Assembly (NCBI GenBank): GCA_021740785.1
Contig: JAIOZI010000014.1
Coordinates: forward strand, 1-64,000
Source: Melioribacteraceae bacterium
GTDB lineage: Bacteria > Bacteroidota > Ignavibacteria > Ignavibacteriales > Melioribacteraceae
DNA length: 64,000 nucleotides
Reading direction: 5' to 3'
Shown here in pieces: positions 28,745 through 36,611 of this stretch (the stretch's first letter is position 1; each line of letters opens with the position of its first letter). The notes under the pieces were generated by a model. The model made no database searches. It was not told the DNA's origin and worked only from the letters and a program-made list of their open reading frames with translations. A program made the position numbers and the translations under genes.

Positions 28745-29796
28745 ACCAAGACAAAAAAATATTGGTCTGCTACAACGAACCAGTGAGCATATACGATAAC
28801 TATACAGGTAAAGCTCCCGGAGAATCAGCGCCTAAAATTGATTTATCTGAAAATGATTTCATGAATCATCTTGAAGGAATCATTCAATCTTTACGAAAGC
28901 AATTTAGTAATGTCGGCAGCCTTGCATTTAATGACCGGGTTTCATCGATTGTTAACAAAATTTACGAAGAAAACCCTGATGTAATTTTCAATTTCATTGA
29001 AGCGATAGAAGGCAATTCGAATTTTGAATTCTGTATTCCGGGTCTGTTCGATATACTCGGAATTCAATACACCGGGAATAATGCAACAACACTCGGCAAC
29101 TGTTTATTTAAAGAAAGAACGAAGCATATACTGAAGGCTCACGGAATAAACACATCCAGATTTCTAATTTTCGAATACAAGAAAAAACCAGAAGAAAAAA
29201 TGGATCTTAACTTCCCCGTAATCGTTAAACTGGCAAAGGAAGATGCAAGCATTGGTATATCAGAGTTATCCGTCGTGCATGACAAACAATCATTAAATCA
29301 GAGAATTAATTTTCTCTTTAAGAATTTTTCTCAAGATATTATTGTAGAAGAATATATCATCGGCAGAGAATTTAATGTATCTATTTTGGGAAATGAAATC
29401 CTCCCTATTTCGGAAATATCATACAGAGGATTACCGAAAGGTTACCCAAAAATTGTTACTTATGAAGCTAAGTGGGCACCGGACTCGGTTTATTATAATA
29501 ATACCAATCCAGTATGCCCCGCTGATATAAACGATACATTAAGGAGAAGAATTGAAAATGCTGCCATTGATTCTTACCATGCTCTTGAATGCAGGGATTA
29601 TGCACGAGTAGATATTAGATTGAAAAAGAACAGTATTCCGTATGTAATTGAAGTGAATCCTAATCCTGATTTATCAAGTGATGCAGGATTTGCCAATTCC
29701 GCTTCGGCAGCCGGAATTTCTTATGATGAACTTTTGGCAAGAATAGCAGGCTATGCAATAAATCGGCAAATAAATGATAAGAAAGCTGCAGGCTGA
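28741..29796 (+). CDS. D-Ala-D-Ala-ligase-like ATP-grasp enzyme (second of pair)
   Basis: A 351-residue paralogue of the preceding gene. It shares DVIFNFIEAIEGNSNFE, FKERTKHIL, PVIVKLAKEDASIGI, VEEYIIGREFNVSIL and YARVDIRLKKNSIPYVIEVN. Its substrate loop diverges: the Pro-Gly block seen in Ddl enzymes is replaced by NPNPDLSSDAGFANSA. The two ligases therefore probably use different substrates or act in sequence. It overlaps its neighbours on both sides (4 bases upstream, 23 downstream), so the operon structure is tight. Function is inferred only from fold and context. Confidence 0.8.
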   Translation: MNQDKKILVCYNEPVSIYDNYTGKAPGESAPKIDLSENDFMNHLEGIIQSLRKQFSNVGSLAFNDRVSSIVNKIYEENPDVIFNFIEAIEGNSNFEFCIPGLFDILGIQYTGNNATTLGNCLFKERTKHILKAHGINTSRFLIFEYKKKPEEKMDLNFPVIVKLAKEDASIGISELSVVHDKQSLNQRINFLFKNFSQDIIVEEYIIGREFNVSILGNEILPISEISYRGLPKGYPKIVTYEAKWAPDSVYYNNTNPVCPADINDTLRRRIENAAIDSYHALECRDYARVDIRLKKNSIPYVIEVNPNPDLSSDAGFANSASAAGISYDELLARIAGYAINRQINDKKAAG

Positions 29797-30247
29797 GGAC
29801 AGGACTCAGTTAATAAACATAATAAATGAGATAAAGATTTTTTCAACCGAAGAAAAAAATATTGCGGTTGAATTAATTGACGAAGCTTTACTGTATCAAG
29901 GTGAAGATAATTATAATATATTTGTAATAGTTGATAATGAAAAAATTGTTGGTTACCATTGCATTGGTAAAAGATCTTTAACTGATGGTGTTTATGATTT
30001 ATATTGGATTGTTGTTAAAGAATCTGAACAGGGAAAACAAATAGGGACAAAATTATTAAATCATGCTGAAGAGTTTGTTCGAATGAATAACGGTCGATGG
30101 TTATTAGCAGAAACCTCATCGATTGAAAGTTATGACAAAACAAGAAATTTCTATTTTAGAAATAATTACTCAGTAGTTGCCCAAATAAATGATTTTTATC
30201 AATTGGGAAATAATTTAATAGTATTCGGGAAGTATATAAAAATATAA
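29774..30247 (+). CDS. GNAT-family N-acetyltransferase
   Basis: A 157-residue GNAT-fold protein. Motif A, VVKESEQGKQIGTKLL (the QxxGxG/A-type acetyl-CoA loop), lies at about 80-95, and the terminal part has FYFRNNY as in many small-molecule acetyltransferases. At 157 residues it is shorter than AblB, the beta-lysine acetyltransferase of the N-acetyl-beta-lysine pathway, as I recall that family. It overlaps the second ATP-grasp gene by 23 bases and precedes the aminomutase by 11. It probably acetylates an amino group on the pathway product (inferred). Confidence 0.85.
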   Translation: MIRKLQAEDRTQLINIINEIKIFSTEEKNIAVELIDEALLYQGEDNYNIFVIVDNEKIVGYHCIGKRSLTDGVYDLYWIVVKESEQGKQIGTKLLNHAEEFVRMNNGRWLLAETSSIESYDKTRNFYFRNNYSVVAQINDFYQLGNNLIVFGKYIKI

Positions 30248-30258
30248 AGGGCTTTTCA

Positions 30259-31434
30259 ATGGAACATTGGCAGCAATTGATCAGGGATAGTGTACACACT
30301 GTTGATCAACTGGTTGAACGTTTTAATCTCGATAAAGAGGTTGCCGGTAAATTAGACGAGTATTTTCAAGCGAGGATCAATCCATATTATCTCAGCTTAA
30401 TTAGATATCCCGGTGATCCTATTTGGCTTCAGTGCGTACCCGACTCATTGGAATTGGATGACTTAGAAGGCTTAGAAGATCCTTTAAATGAGGATGAAAT
30501 GAGTCCGGTTCCAAACATAACACATAGATATCCTGACAGAGTTTTATTCTTAGTTACAAGTCAATGCGGGATGTACTGCAGATTTTGTACTAGGAAAAGA
30601 AAAGTGGGCGACTATGAAAAGATTTCAATGAAATCTTTGGAATCCGCTTTTAACTATATTGAAAAAAATAAAAAAATTCGTGATATAATCTTATCCGGCG
30701 GAGATCCATTGATGCTTACGGATTTTATGCTCGAAAAGATATTGAAGCGCTTAAGAGAAATAGAACATGTCGAAATTATCCGCCTCGGGACTAAGATGCC
30801 CTGTGTTCTTCCACAGCGAATAACTCCTGAACTTGTAAAAATGTTAAAAAAGTATCACCCGATTTATATCAATACTCACTTTAATCATCCATGGGAAATT
30901 ACGGAAGAAAGTACCAAAGCATGCGAGATGCTGATCAATGCAGGCTGCCCGGTAAATAACCAGGCTGTTTTAATGAAAGGCGTAAATGATAATGCTGAAG
31001 TAATGAGAGAACTTTTACTGAAGCTTCTCAAAATTAGAGTTAGACCTTATTACTTATTTATGGCTGATGAAACAAAGGGAACTGCTCATTTCAAAACATC
31101 AATTTCCAAAGGATTGGAAATAATGGATAAACTCAGAGGTCACATAAGCGGCATGGCAATTCCACATTTTATGATTGATGCTCCGGGCGGTGGCGGGAAA
31201 ATTCCTCTGCTGCCAAAGTATGTGCTGCATCATGATCCCGAGAAAATAATACTTCGAAATTATCAGCATGATGTTTACTTATATAACGATATGCCGGGGA
31301 AACCAGAAGAAGAACAAAAAAATAAAATTTTGGTTGAAATTTCTGATAAGAAAAATGGAAACTCTACTAAGCCAAAAAACTTCAAAGAAACTGAGAAAAT
31401 ATCCATTCCGGAATTTGAGGTGAAAGAGAATTAA
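30259..31434 (+). CDS. KamA-family radical SAM aminomutase (lysine 2,3-aminomutase-like)
   Basis: A 391-residue radical SAM, PLP-dependent enzyme closely resembling clostridial lysine 2,3-aminomutase. The [4Fe-4S] motif is CGMYCRFC (Cys103, 107, 110). Arg112 matches the carboxylate-binding Arg134. Asp270 and Asp307 match Asp293 and Asp330, which hold the lysine side-chain amine. Lys314 in PGGGGK matches PLP-binding Lys337; spacings 37 and 7 are identical. It would make a beta-amino acid, most simply beta-lysine. The C-terminal zinc cysteines of the clostridial enzyme are missing, replaced by a charged tail. EF-P-modifying EpmB is less likely. Confidence 0.88.
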   Translation: MEHWQQLIRDSVHTVDQLVERFNLDKEVAGKLDEYFQARINPYYLSLIRYPGDPIWLQCVPDSLELDDLEGLEDPLNEDEMSPVPNITHRYPDRVLFLVTSQCGMYCRFCTRKRKVGDYEKISMKSLESAFNYIEKNKKIRDIILSGGDPLMLTDFMLEKILKRLREIEHVEIIRLGTKMPCVLPQRITPELVKMLKKYHPIYINTHFNHPWEITEESTKACEMLINAGCPVNNQAVLMKGVNDNAEVMRELLLKLLKIRVRPYYLFMADETKGTAHFKTSISKGLEIMDKLRGHISGMAIPHFMIDAPGGGGKIPLLPKYVLHHDPEKIILRNYQHDVYLYNDMPGKPEEEQKNKILVEISDKKNGNSTKPKNFKETEKISIPEFEVKEN

Positions 31435-31952
31435 TTTCCTTTCACCTTTTTTAGAATTTCACATAGGTCTCTTTCAAGTGTTTCCATCGGGGTCTCAATT
31501 ATTCGTCCTAATTCATCTTCGTTTGAATAGATAATAAATGTTGGGACGAATTCAATTTGCAAGTCTTTAACTTCATCGGCTAAACCAACTTTATTTCTAT
31601 CGACATTGATGAGTGTAATCTTCTCAGAAGGATAATCCAGGTAATCTAAAATTTTATAAAACCTGGGTACTTCCCTTCTACTATCGCTGCACCAAGTTCC
31701 CATAACTATGGTAATTTGTGTGTCTTTTAATTTATCCCAGGAGCATTCTGTAATTGCAGAATCAACTTCATATAGATCCTGTTCAGAATTAAACCACCAG
31801 GCAAAAGAAGTATCCCGGAATGCATTTCTATCACAGTAGCTAATTAAAATCTTTTGCCCGGATCTTTCATCAATTATTGTTTGATTTAGTTCTTGAGCAA
31901 TGATAGAGCCGGAAATCGATAAAAAAAGTAATATATAAATTAACAGCTTCAT
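31431..31952 (-). CDS. Secreted thioredoxin-fold protein with CxxS site
   Basis: A 173-residue protein with a signal peptide (cleavage near IIAQ/EL) and a thioredoxin-like fold. The active-site segment reads GTWCSDSRREVPRF, so one cysteine (CSDS) replaces the usual CxxC, and VPTFIIY holds the cis-Pro. The Cys-only form suggests disulfide isomerase-like or non-redox binding work in the periplasm. Similar CxDS proteins are frequent in Bacteroidota, as I recall. It is last of a three-gene minus-strand operon after nadK. Its stop overlaps that of the KamA gene tail to tail. Confidence 0.82.
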   Translation of the reverse strand: MKLLIYILLFLSISGSIIAQELNQTIIDERSGQKILISYCDRNAFRDTSFAWWFNSEQDLYEVDSAITECSWDKLKDTQITIVMGTWCSDSRREVPRFYKILDYLDYPSEKITLINVDRNKVGLADEVKDLQIEFVPTFIIYSNEDELGRIIETPMETLERDLCEILKKVKGN

Positions 31953-32854
31953 TAATTACCTCCCTTTTCCTTTAGTGAATTATTACGAACATCCAAACCC
32001 CAAAATAATTTTTTACGAAGAATTTCGAAGTAATTTGTTTTCCGTGTGTGTATAAGTCGAATTGGCTTATCACTCTTGAAGATTTCTATTCTCATAGGAG
32101 GTTTGAAATAGTGAACTCTCTGTCCATCTGAATTTACTTGAACACTGCTGTGCGGTGAATTCACATCGATAATAATCCTTTGAATGGACGAAAGAACCAA
32201 AGGACGCATTGTTAATGTATGCGGTGAAATAGGACTTAAAGTAATAGCATCGGCTTTTGGGCTTACTATCGGTCCGCCAGTAGATAAAGAATAACCGGTT
32301 GATCCGGTAGGAGTTGCAATAATGATTCCATCAGCAGAAAATGTTGACACATAATCGTCATCAACTTTGATTGTCATTTCAATCATTTTAGGCCAGCCGC
32401 CCTTATCAATAACCAGATCATTAATACAGTACAAAGCCTTTCCAGGCGCTTCGGAACAAACGGCTCCGAGAGTCATTCTTTCTTCTATTATGAAATTTTT
32501 ATTTTTTATATCCATTACAAACTCTTCAATATGCCCGACTTCAAATTCAGCTAAAAATCCGAGCTTCCCGAAATTCAACCCGGCAAGTAATGGATTCCCA
32601 TTTCGTGCATCATAAGCAGTATTCAGCATGGTACCATCACCGCCAATGCTCACAACTATATCACTCATGTTGCAAATTTCCTCATCCCCTGCAAAATCGG
32701 AATTACTAATTATCTTATTAAAATCATCCTTTTTTTCAAGAAGATGACTGCTGAGCACATAATTGATTTTACTTTCCTGCAATTTTGAGATGAGCAAGGT
32801 GATAACCTCAATTACATTTTCCTTATTGATGTTTGGAATTATTCCGACTCTCAT
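31952..32854 (-). CDS. nadK: NAD kinase
   Basis: A 300-residue ATP-NAD kinase that makes NADP in the cytoplasm. The GGDGT signature (SIGGDGTMLNTAY) and the second motif TPTGSTGYSLSTGGPI are both intact. The length is slightly above the usual 270-295. It is between a core-type glycosyltransferase and a thioredoxin-like gene, adjoining the latter end to end, so it appears co-transcribed with both. Confidence 0.95.
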   Translation of the reverse strand: MRVGIIPNINKENVIEVITLLISKLQESKINYVLSSHLLEKKDDFNKIISNSDFAGDEEICNMSDIVVSIGGDGTMLNTAYDARNGNPLLAGLNFGKLGFLAEFEVGHIEEFVMDIKNKNFIIEERMTLGAVCSEAPGKALYCINDLVIDKGGWPKMIEMTIKVDDDYVSTFSADGIIIATPTGSTGYSLSTGGPIVSPKADAITLSPISPHTLTMRPLVLSSIQRIIIDVNSPHSSVQVNSDGQRVHYFKPPMRIEIFKSDKPIRLIHTRKTNYFEILRKKLFWGLDVRNNSLKEKGGN

Positions 32855-32856
32855 AA

Positions 32857-33639
32857 CTAATCACTTTTATTGATTTTATTATTATCCAATTCCCATAATT
32901 TACAATACTTTGTAAACACATAATTGGCAGATAAAACGGCAAGGATAAATCCATGTAATCCGTCCAAAAATCCTCTGCGCAAAATATACATCTTAATAAA
33001 CAAATATGTGGGGCGGATTAAAATATCCACAAGTTTGAATTTTTTGTTTTTACTTCTCAGATCAATTGCTGCAAGAGATGTGTATCGATTAAATTTATCA
33101 TAATAGTGTTCAAGATTAGGATCGGTAAAGTGGTTCAGATCATTCTTCAATTTCCCGGTTGTTCCCGATACATCAAGTTCTTCATGAACCTGGAGAATTT
33201 TAAACAATGCATTCTTTCTGTTGAATAAACGTGTAACACGCCCGGGATACCATCCACTGTATTTAATCCACTTATTTAAAAAATAAGCTCTACGGGCAAC
33301 GGAAAATGCTGAATGATTGGTATCATTATTTTTAAGATCATTTATTTCGTCAATCAATTCATCGGTAAGTTCTTCATCGGCATCAATCCAAAAAATCCAA
33401 TCATTCGAACAACCATCAACACCCTCTTGCTTGGTCTGTGCGTAACCCTTCCAACTAGTAATTATGTATTTAGCATCTTTGTACGATTTGACAATTTCAA
33501 GGGTTTTATCTGTGGAGGATTCATCAACTATCACAACAATTTCATCGATACATTTTAGCTGGCTCTCAATACATCGCCGGATGTTTTTTTCTTCATTTTT
33601 CGCTAAAATAACAGATGATATTTTATGGATTTTAGACAT
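32857..33639 (-). CDS. Family 2 glycosyltransferase (WaaE/KdtX-like)
   Basis: A 260-residue GT-A-fold glycosyltransferase. VILAKNEEKNIRRCIESQ and IDADEELTDEL (the DxD-type metal site) and GRVTRLFNRKN match the WaaE/KdtX group that adds sugars to the lipopolysaccharide inner core. A hydrophobic patch near the C-terminus suggests membrane contact. It heads the operon with nadK two bases downstream. The sugar and acceptor cannot be read. Confidence 0.85.
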   Translation of the reverse strand: MSKIHKISSVILAKNEEKNIRRCIESQLKCIDEIVVIVDESSTDKTLEIVKSYKDAKYIITSWKGYAQTKQEGVDGCSNDWIFWIDADEELTDELIDEINDLKNNDTNHSAFSVARRAYFLNKWIKYSGWYPGRVTRLFNRKNALFKILQVHEELDVSGTTGKLKNDLNHFTDPNLEHYYDKFNRYTSLAAIDLRSKNKKFKLVDILIRPTYLFIKMYILRRGFLDGLHGFILAVLSANYVFTKYCKLWELDNNKINKSD

Positions 33640-33642
33640 AAC

Positions 33643-33670
33643 TTAACTTTAAATTGAAATACAAAGTTAA
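33643..33670 (-). promoter_or_regulatory. Inverted repeat and possible promoter before the GT2-nadK operon
   Basis: TTAACTTT (33643-33650) and AAAGTTAA (33663-33670) form a perfect eight-base inverted repeat with a 12-base spacer. Read on the minus strand, the outer arm contains TAACTTTG, the same -7 element as in the iron operon promoter, about 25 bases from the ATG. No good -33/-35 element was found, so this is tentative. Confidence 0.35.
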
Positions 33671-33805
33671 CATTTTTTATTGTAATCGTACATTAGTAAA
33701 AATATAACTTAGATTTTCGATGCATTTTTAATTATATTATTTTCTAATAAAAATAACAATTAATTGAATTAACCCATTTAACGAACAAAAGACTGGAGCA
33801 AAATT

Positions 33806-34159
33806 ATGAAAAAAATATTGATGACCCTATTGTTTTTAGCAGCCCTTGGTGTTGCAGCAAATGCTCAACAGATACTAAGCGGCAGCTATAAAGCTGACTA
33901 TAACAGTGCAGGTTATTCGCTGCATCAAAACAGCGGAGCTAGAACCTTTACTATTGATGTTGTCTTCGAAAAGAAATTTGATTCAAGACCTGAAATTGTA
34001 TTGACAGTTAATGAACTTGATGCTGAAGCACAAAATAACGTTAGATACAGAGTTGAAGCAAAAGCTGTCAGCAGCGAAGGTTTCCTCTTAACTATTACCA
34101 CATGGGGTGATAGCAAAGTTTACGGAGTTGGCGGAAACTGGTTAGCTCATAGCAAATAA
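33806..34159 (+). CDS. Secreted single-domain H-type lectin
   Basis: A 117-residue protein with a signal peptide (residues 1-20, ending AANA-QQ). The mature part of about 97 residues fits an H-type lectin domain, the sugar-binding fold of snail agglutinin and the discoidin C-terminus. The pattern is visible: IDVVFEKKFDSRPEIVLTV, NNVRYRVEAKAV, EGFLLTITTWGDSKVYGVG and a final NWLAHSK. It has GGAG before the ATG, its own terminator and the polysaccharide cluster just downstream. It may bind the cell's own or a foreign surface glycan (inferred). Such domains act as hexamers; oligomerisation cannot be judged here. Confidence 0.8.
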   Translation: MKKILMTLLFLAALGVAANAQQILSGSYKADYNSAGYSLHQNSGARTFTIDVVFEKKFDSRPEIVLTVNELDAEAQNNVRYRVEAKAVSSEGFLLTITTWGDSKVYGVGGNWLAHSK

Positions 34160-34181
34160 TTTTTTCCAATTCTTATTTTTG

Positions 34182-34217
34182 AAAAGCTGTCTGCATAAAA
34201 TGCGACAGCTTTTTTTA
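34182..34217 (+). terminator. Rho-independent terminator after the lectin gene
   Basis: The stem AAAAGCTGTC (34182-34191) and GACAGCTTTT (34204-34213) encloses a 12-base loop and runs into a T-tract (TTTTTTTATTTTT). It separates the lectin transcript from the polysaccharide cluster. Confidence 0.9.
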
Positions 34218-34267
34218 TTTTTACCATACGGAAATTTTTTCGAATATTTGACTTTTAAGAAAACAAA

Positions 34268-35602
34268 TTGATAAGTAAAATTAAAGATATTATCTCGTTC
34301 GCTCTATCCAGAAATTCTTCCGATAACCGCTCGGAAGCCGTCTGGTTTTTCTCTGCTCAATTTGTAAACTTTTTATTTGGTTTTGCACTTGTAAAAATAT
34401 TATCTCAACTTGGTACGGCGACTTACGGAAAATATGCGCTGATAATGACAATCGTTTCCCTATTGACGATGATCCTCTACGGGCCTGCCATTCAAGGGTT
34501 TAATAGATTTTATTATGATTTCATCCGAAAGAACGGAAGCGGTTCATATCTTCGACTCTTGTATGCATTCCTTATTAATTCAACCATTTTACTCTTAGTA
34601 TTGATTGTACTTTTTAGTTTTTCCGGAAGTTTAATCTCAGAAAACCTTAATACAGTTTTTGTAATTATTGCCGGATTATTCATTCTGAATTTTAAACTAA
34701 ATGAGTTCGGTACAAATCAGCTAAACCTAATTCGTGAAAGAAAAACCAACGCCGTACTAATTTTGATTGAAAGATCCTTATTAATCACGTTATTAAGCTG
34801 GTTCTTGTTAAGTGACAGTTTGACCTTGAATATTGCTTTAATAATCTATGCCTCTTCGGCAATGATATTCGGACTTATAAAAATTCTTGTTTTCAAAAAC
34901 CTAAATGAAGTAAATGAAACGAAGATAACCGAAGAAGATACTGAGAGAATAAAAAAAACAATTATCGTTTACTCACTTCCCTTTATGATTTGGGGGTCTG
35001 CCGGGTGGCTGCAATTAAATGGTGAAAAATGGATTATTGAATATTTTCTATCAACTTCCGATGTTGGTATTTATGCGGTGATGATATCCTTAGCAAATGC
35101 TTTCATTGCAATACCCAGCACCTTTATGGGTGAATTTCTAACACCGATAATATTCAAAAACTTTTCCGACATGAATGATACCGAATCAATAAAGCGTGGA
35201 GAAAGCTATATAAATATTTACATTATAACAGTTGTTTTGCTTATGATAATTGCATCAATCACAACATACTTTTTTTCTATGCAAATCATCAACCTCATCA
35301 GCAGCCCGGATTACATTTTATTTGATTACTTATTACCCATTCTCTGCGTCGGCACAGGATTTTTCTATACTGGTCAAGCAATGACTACACTTGGATTAGC
35401 ATTGAACAAACCTAAAAAGTATATTATACCGAAAATTCTCGCCGGACTTTTAGCAATATTATTTAATATAATATTGATACAATTATTCGGCTTGCCGGGT
35501 ATTGCTTATTCAATATTGCTGGTCGGAATTTCATATATTATTTCCATAAAAATTACCAATAGAATTATTTTGCAAGAAACTTTACCTGAAGGTTTAATTT
35601 GA
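34268..35602 (+). CDS. Polysaccharide flippase (Wzx/MATE-like)
   Basis: A 444-residue membrane protein with about 12 hydrophobic segments in the MOP superfamily pattern, starting with AQFVNFLFGFALVKILSQLG. It would flip undecaprenyl-linked oligosaccharides from the cytoplasmic to the periplasmic face of the inner membrane. TTG start, with no closer ATG. The stop overlaps the next TTG start (TTGA), so the genes are coupled. It opens a seven-gene surface-glycan cluster whose last gene is the initiating phosphotransferase. Confidence 0.85.
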   Translation: MISKIKDIISFALSRNSSDNRSEAVWFFSAQFVNFLFGFALVKILSQLGTATYGKYALIMTIVSLLTMILYGPAIQGFNRFYYDFIRKNGSGSYLRLLYAFLINSTILLLVLIVLFSFSGSLISENLNTVFVIIAGLFILNFKLNEFGTNQLNLIRERKTNAVLILIERSLLITLLSWFLLSDSLTLNIALIIYASSAMIFGLIKILVFKNLNEVNETKITEEDTERIKKTIIVYSLPFMIWGSAGWLQLNGEKWIIEYFLSTSDVGIYAVMISLANAFIAIPSTFMGEFLTPIIFKNFSDMNDTESIKRGESYINIYIITVVLLMIIASITTYFFSMQIINLISSPDYILFDYLLPILCVGTGFFYTGQAMTTLGLALNKPKKYIIPKILAGLLAILFNIILIQLFGLPGIAYSILLVGISYIISIKITNRIILQETLPEGLI

Positions 35603-36609
35603 AAATTGTAACCGTACTTATGAAGCATGATTATGGGGATGAGAACCGGGGGCTCTCCTACGAATATATTAATATTCATCAGCCGTTAGTTGAGTTATTC
35701 GGTGAAAGAAATGTAATCAATTATGATTTCATGAAAATTTTACGTGGTGAAAACAGAGATGAGTTGAATGAAGATATAAAGAAATTTATTGACTCGGAAT
35801 CTCCCGGTATTGTTTTATTCTGCTTGTTCGAAGATGAATTCGATGCCGGTACCATTGATTATATCAGCTCGGTTTCAAATACAATTTGTTATTTTTTCGA
35901 TGATCCGTGGCGGCAAAGTTATGTTAGGAAATGGATCAATCACTTTTCGTTTTTTTCAACACCCGATTATTACATGTACCTTAAATACATTCATGAAGGA
36001 ATTCAAAACGCTTTATATTCTCCGTTCGGATTTAACTCATCAATTTATAAGAAGAAAAATCTCGAATACAAATACGATGTATCCTTTGTCGGCGGCTACA
36101 GCGCTTACCGTAAGTGGGTCATTAAATATCTTGCTAAAGCCGGCATAAAAGTTCACACATTCGGAAGAGGCTGGGACACGGATAAAAGTTGGATCACAAA
36201 TGAAGAAATGGTGAATATATTTAATCAATCAAGGATAAACCTAAATTTATCCAATGGAATCTATTACGATTACAATTATCTTTTTAATTCATTTAAATCT
36301 CCAAAAGCAATAAAGCAAATTCTTTTGAACAAGAAGAATAAAGAACAGGTAAAAGGAAGACACTTTGAAATTAATGGCTGCGGCGGTTTCCAGTTAAGCT
36401 ATTTTGTGCCGGGATTGAATAAAGTATATTTAATTGATGAAGAAATTGCAGTATATGAAGATATTAGAAATCTTGCAGATGAAATAAATTTCTTTCTTGA
36501 AAATGATTCTCTTAGAGAAGAGATTGCTCTAAAAGGATATGAGCGGTCTATGAAAGATCATACATCACAGAAATACTTGAGTGAATTAATTAAAAAAGTA
36601 ACCGGGTAA
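35599..36609 (+). CDS. CgeB-like glycosyltransferase
   Basis: A 336-residue GT-B-like protein. The N-terminal half contains CYFFDDPWRQ, the middle YDVSFVGGYSAYRK and FGRGW, and the end GRHFEINGCGGFQL and YLIDEEIAVYEDIRNLADE, as in the CgeB/DUF3880 glycosyltransferase group. These use nucleotide sugars in spore-coat and surface-glycan synthesis. Here it lies between a flippase and a DUF268 methyltransferase. The sugar is unknown. The TTG start overlaps the flippase stop. Confidence 0.78.
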   Translation: MKIVTVLMKHDYGDENRGLSYEYINIHQPLVELFGERNVINYDFMKILRGENRDELNEDIKKFIDSESPGIVLFCLFEDEFDAGTIDYISSVSNTICYFFDDPWRQSYVRKWINHFSFFSTPDYYMYLKYIHEGIQNALYSPFGFNSSIYKKKNLEYKYDVSFVGGYSAYRKWVIKYLAKAGIKVHTFGRGWDTDKSWITNEEMVNIFNQSRINLNLSNGIYYDYNYLFNSFKSPKAIKQILLNKKNKEQVKGRHFEINGCGGFQLSYFVPGLNKVYLIDEEIAVYEDIRNLADEINFFLENDSLREEIALKGYERSMKDHTSQKYLSELIKKVTG

Positions 36610-36611
36610 TT

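Noticed and set aside
29774-30247. AblB beta-lysine acetyltransferase
   Set aside because: At 157 residues it is much shorter than AblB as I recall it, and two ATP-grasp genes accompany it; the role is similar only by analogy.
30259-31434. EpmB-type (EF-P lysine) aminomutase
   Set aside because: Sequence blocks and length are closer to free-lysine 2,3-aminomutase, and no epmA or efp gene is near.
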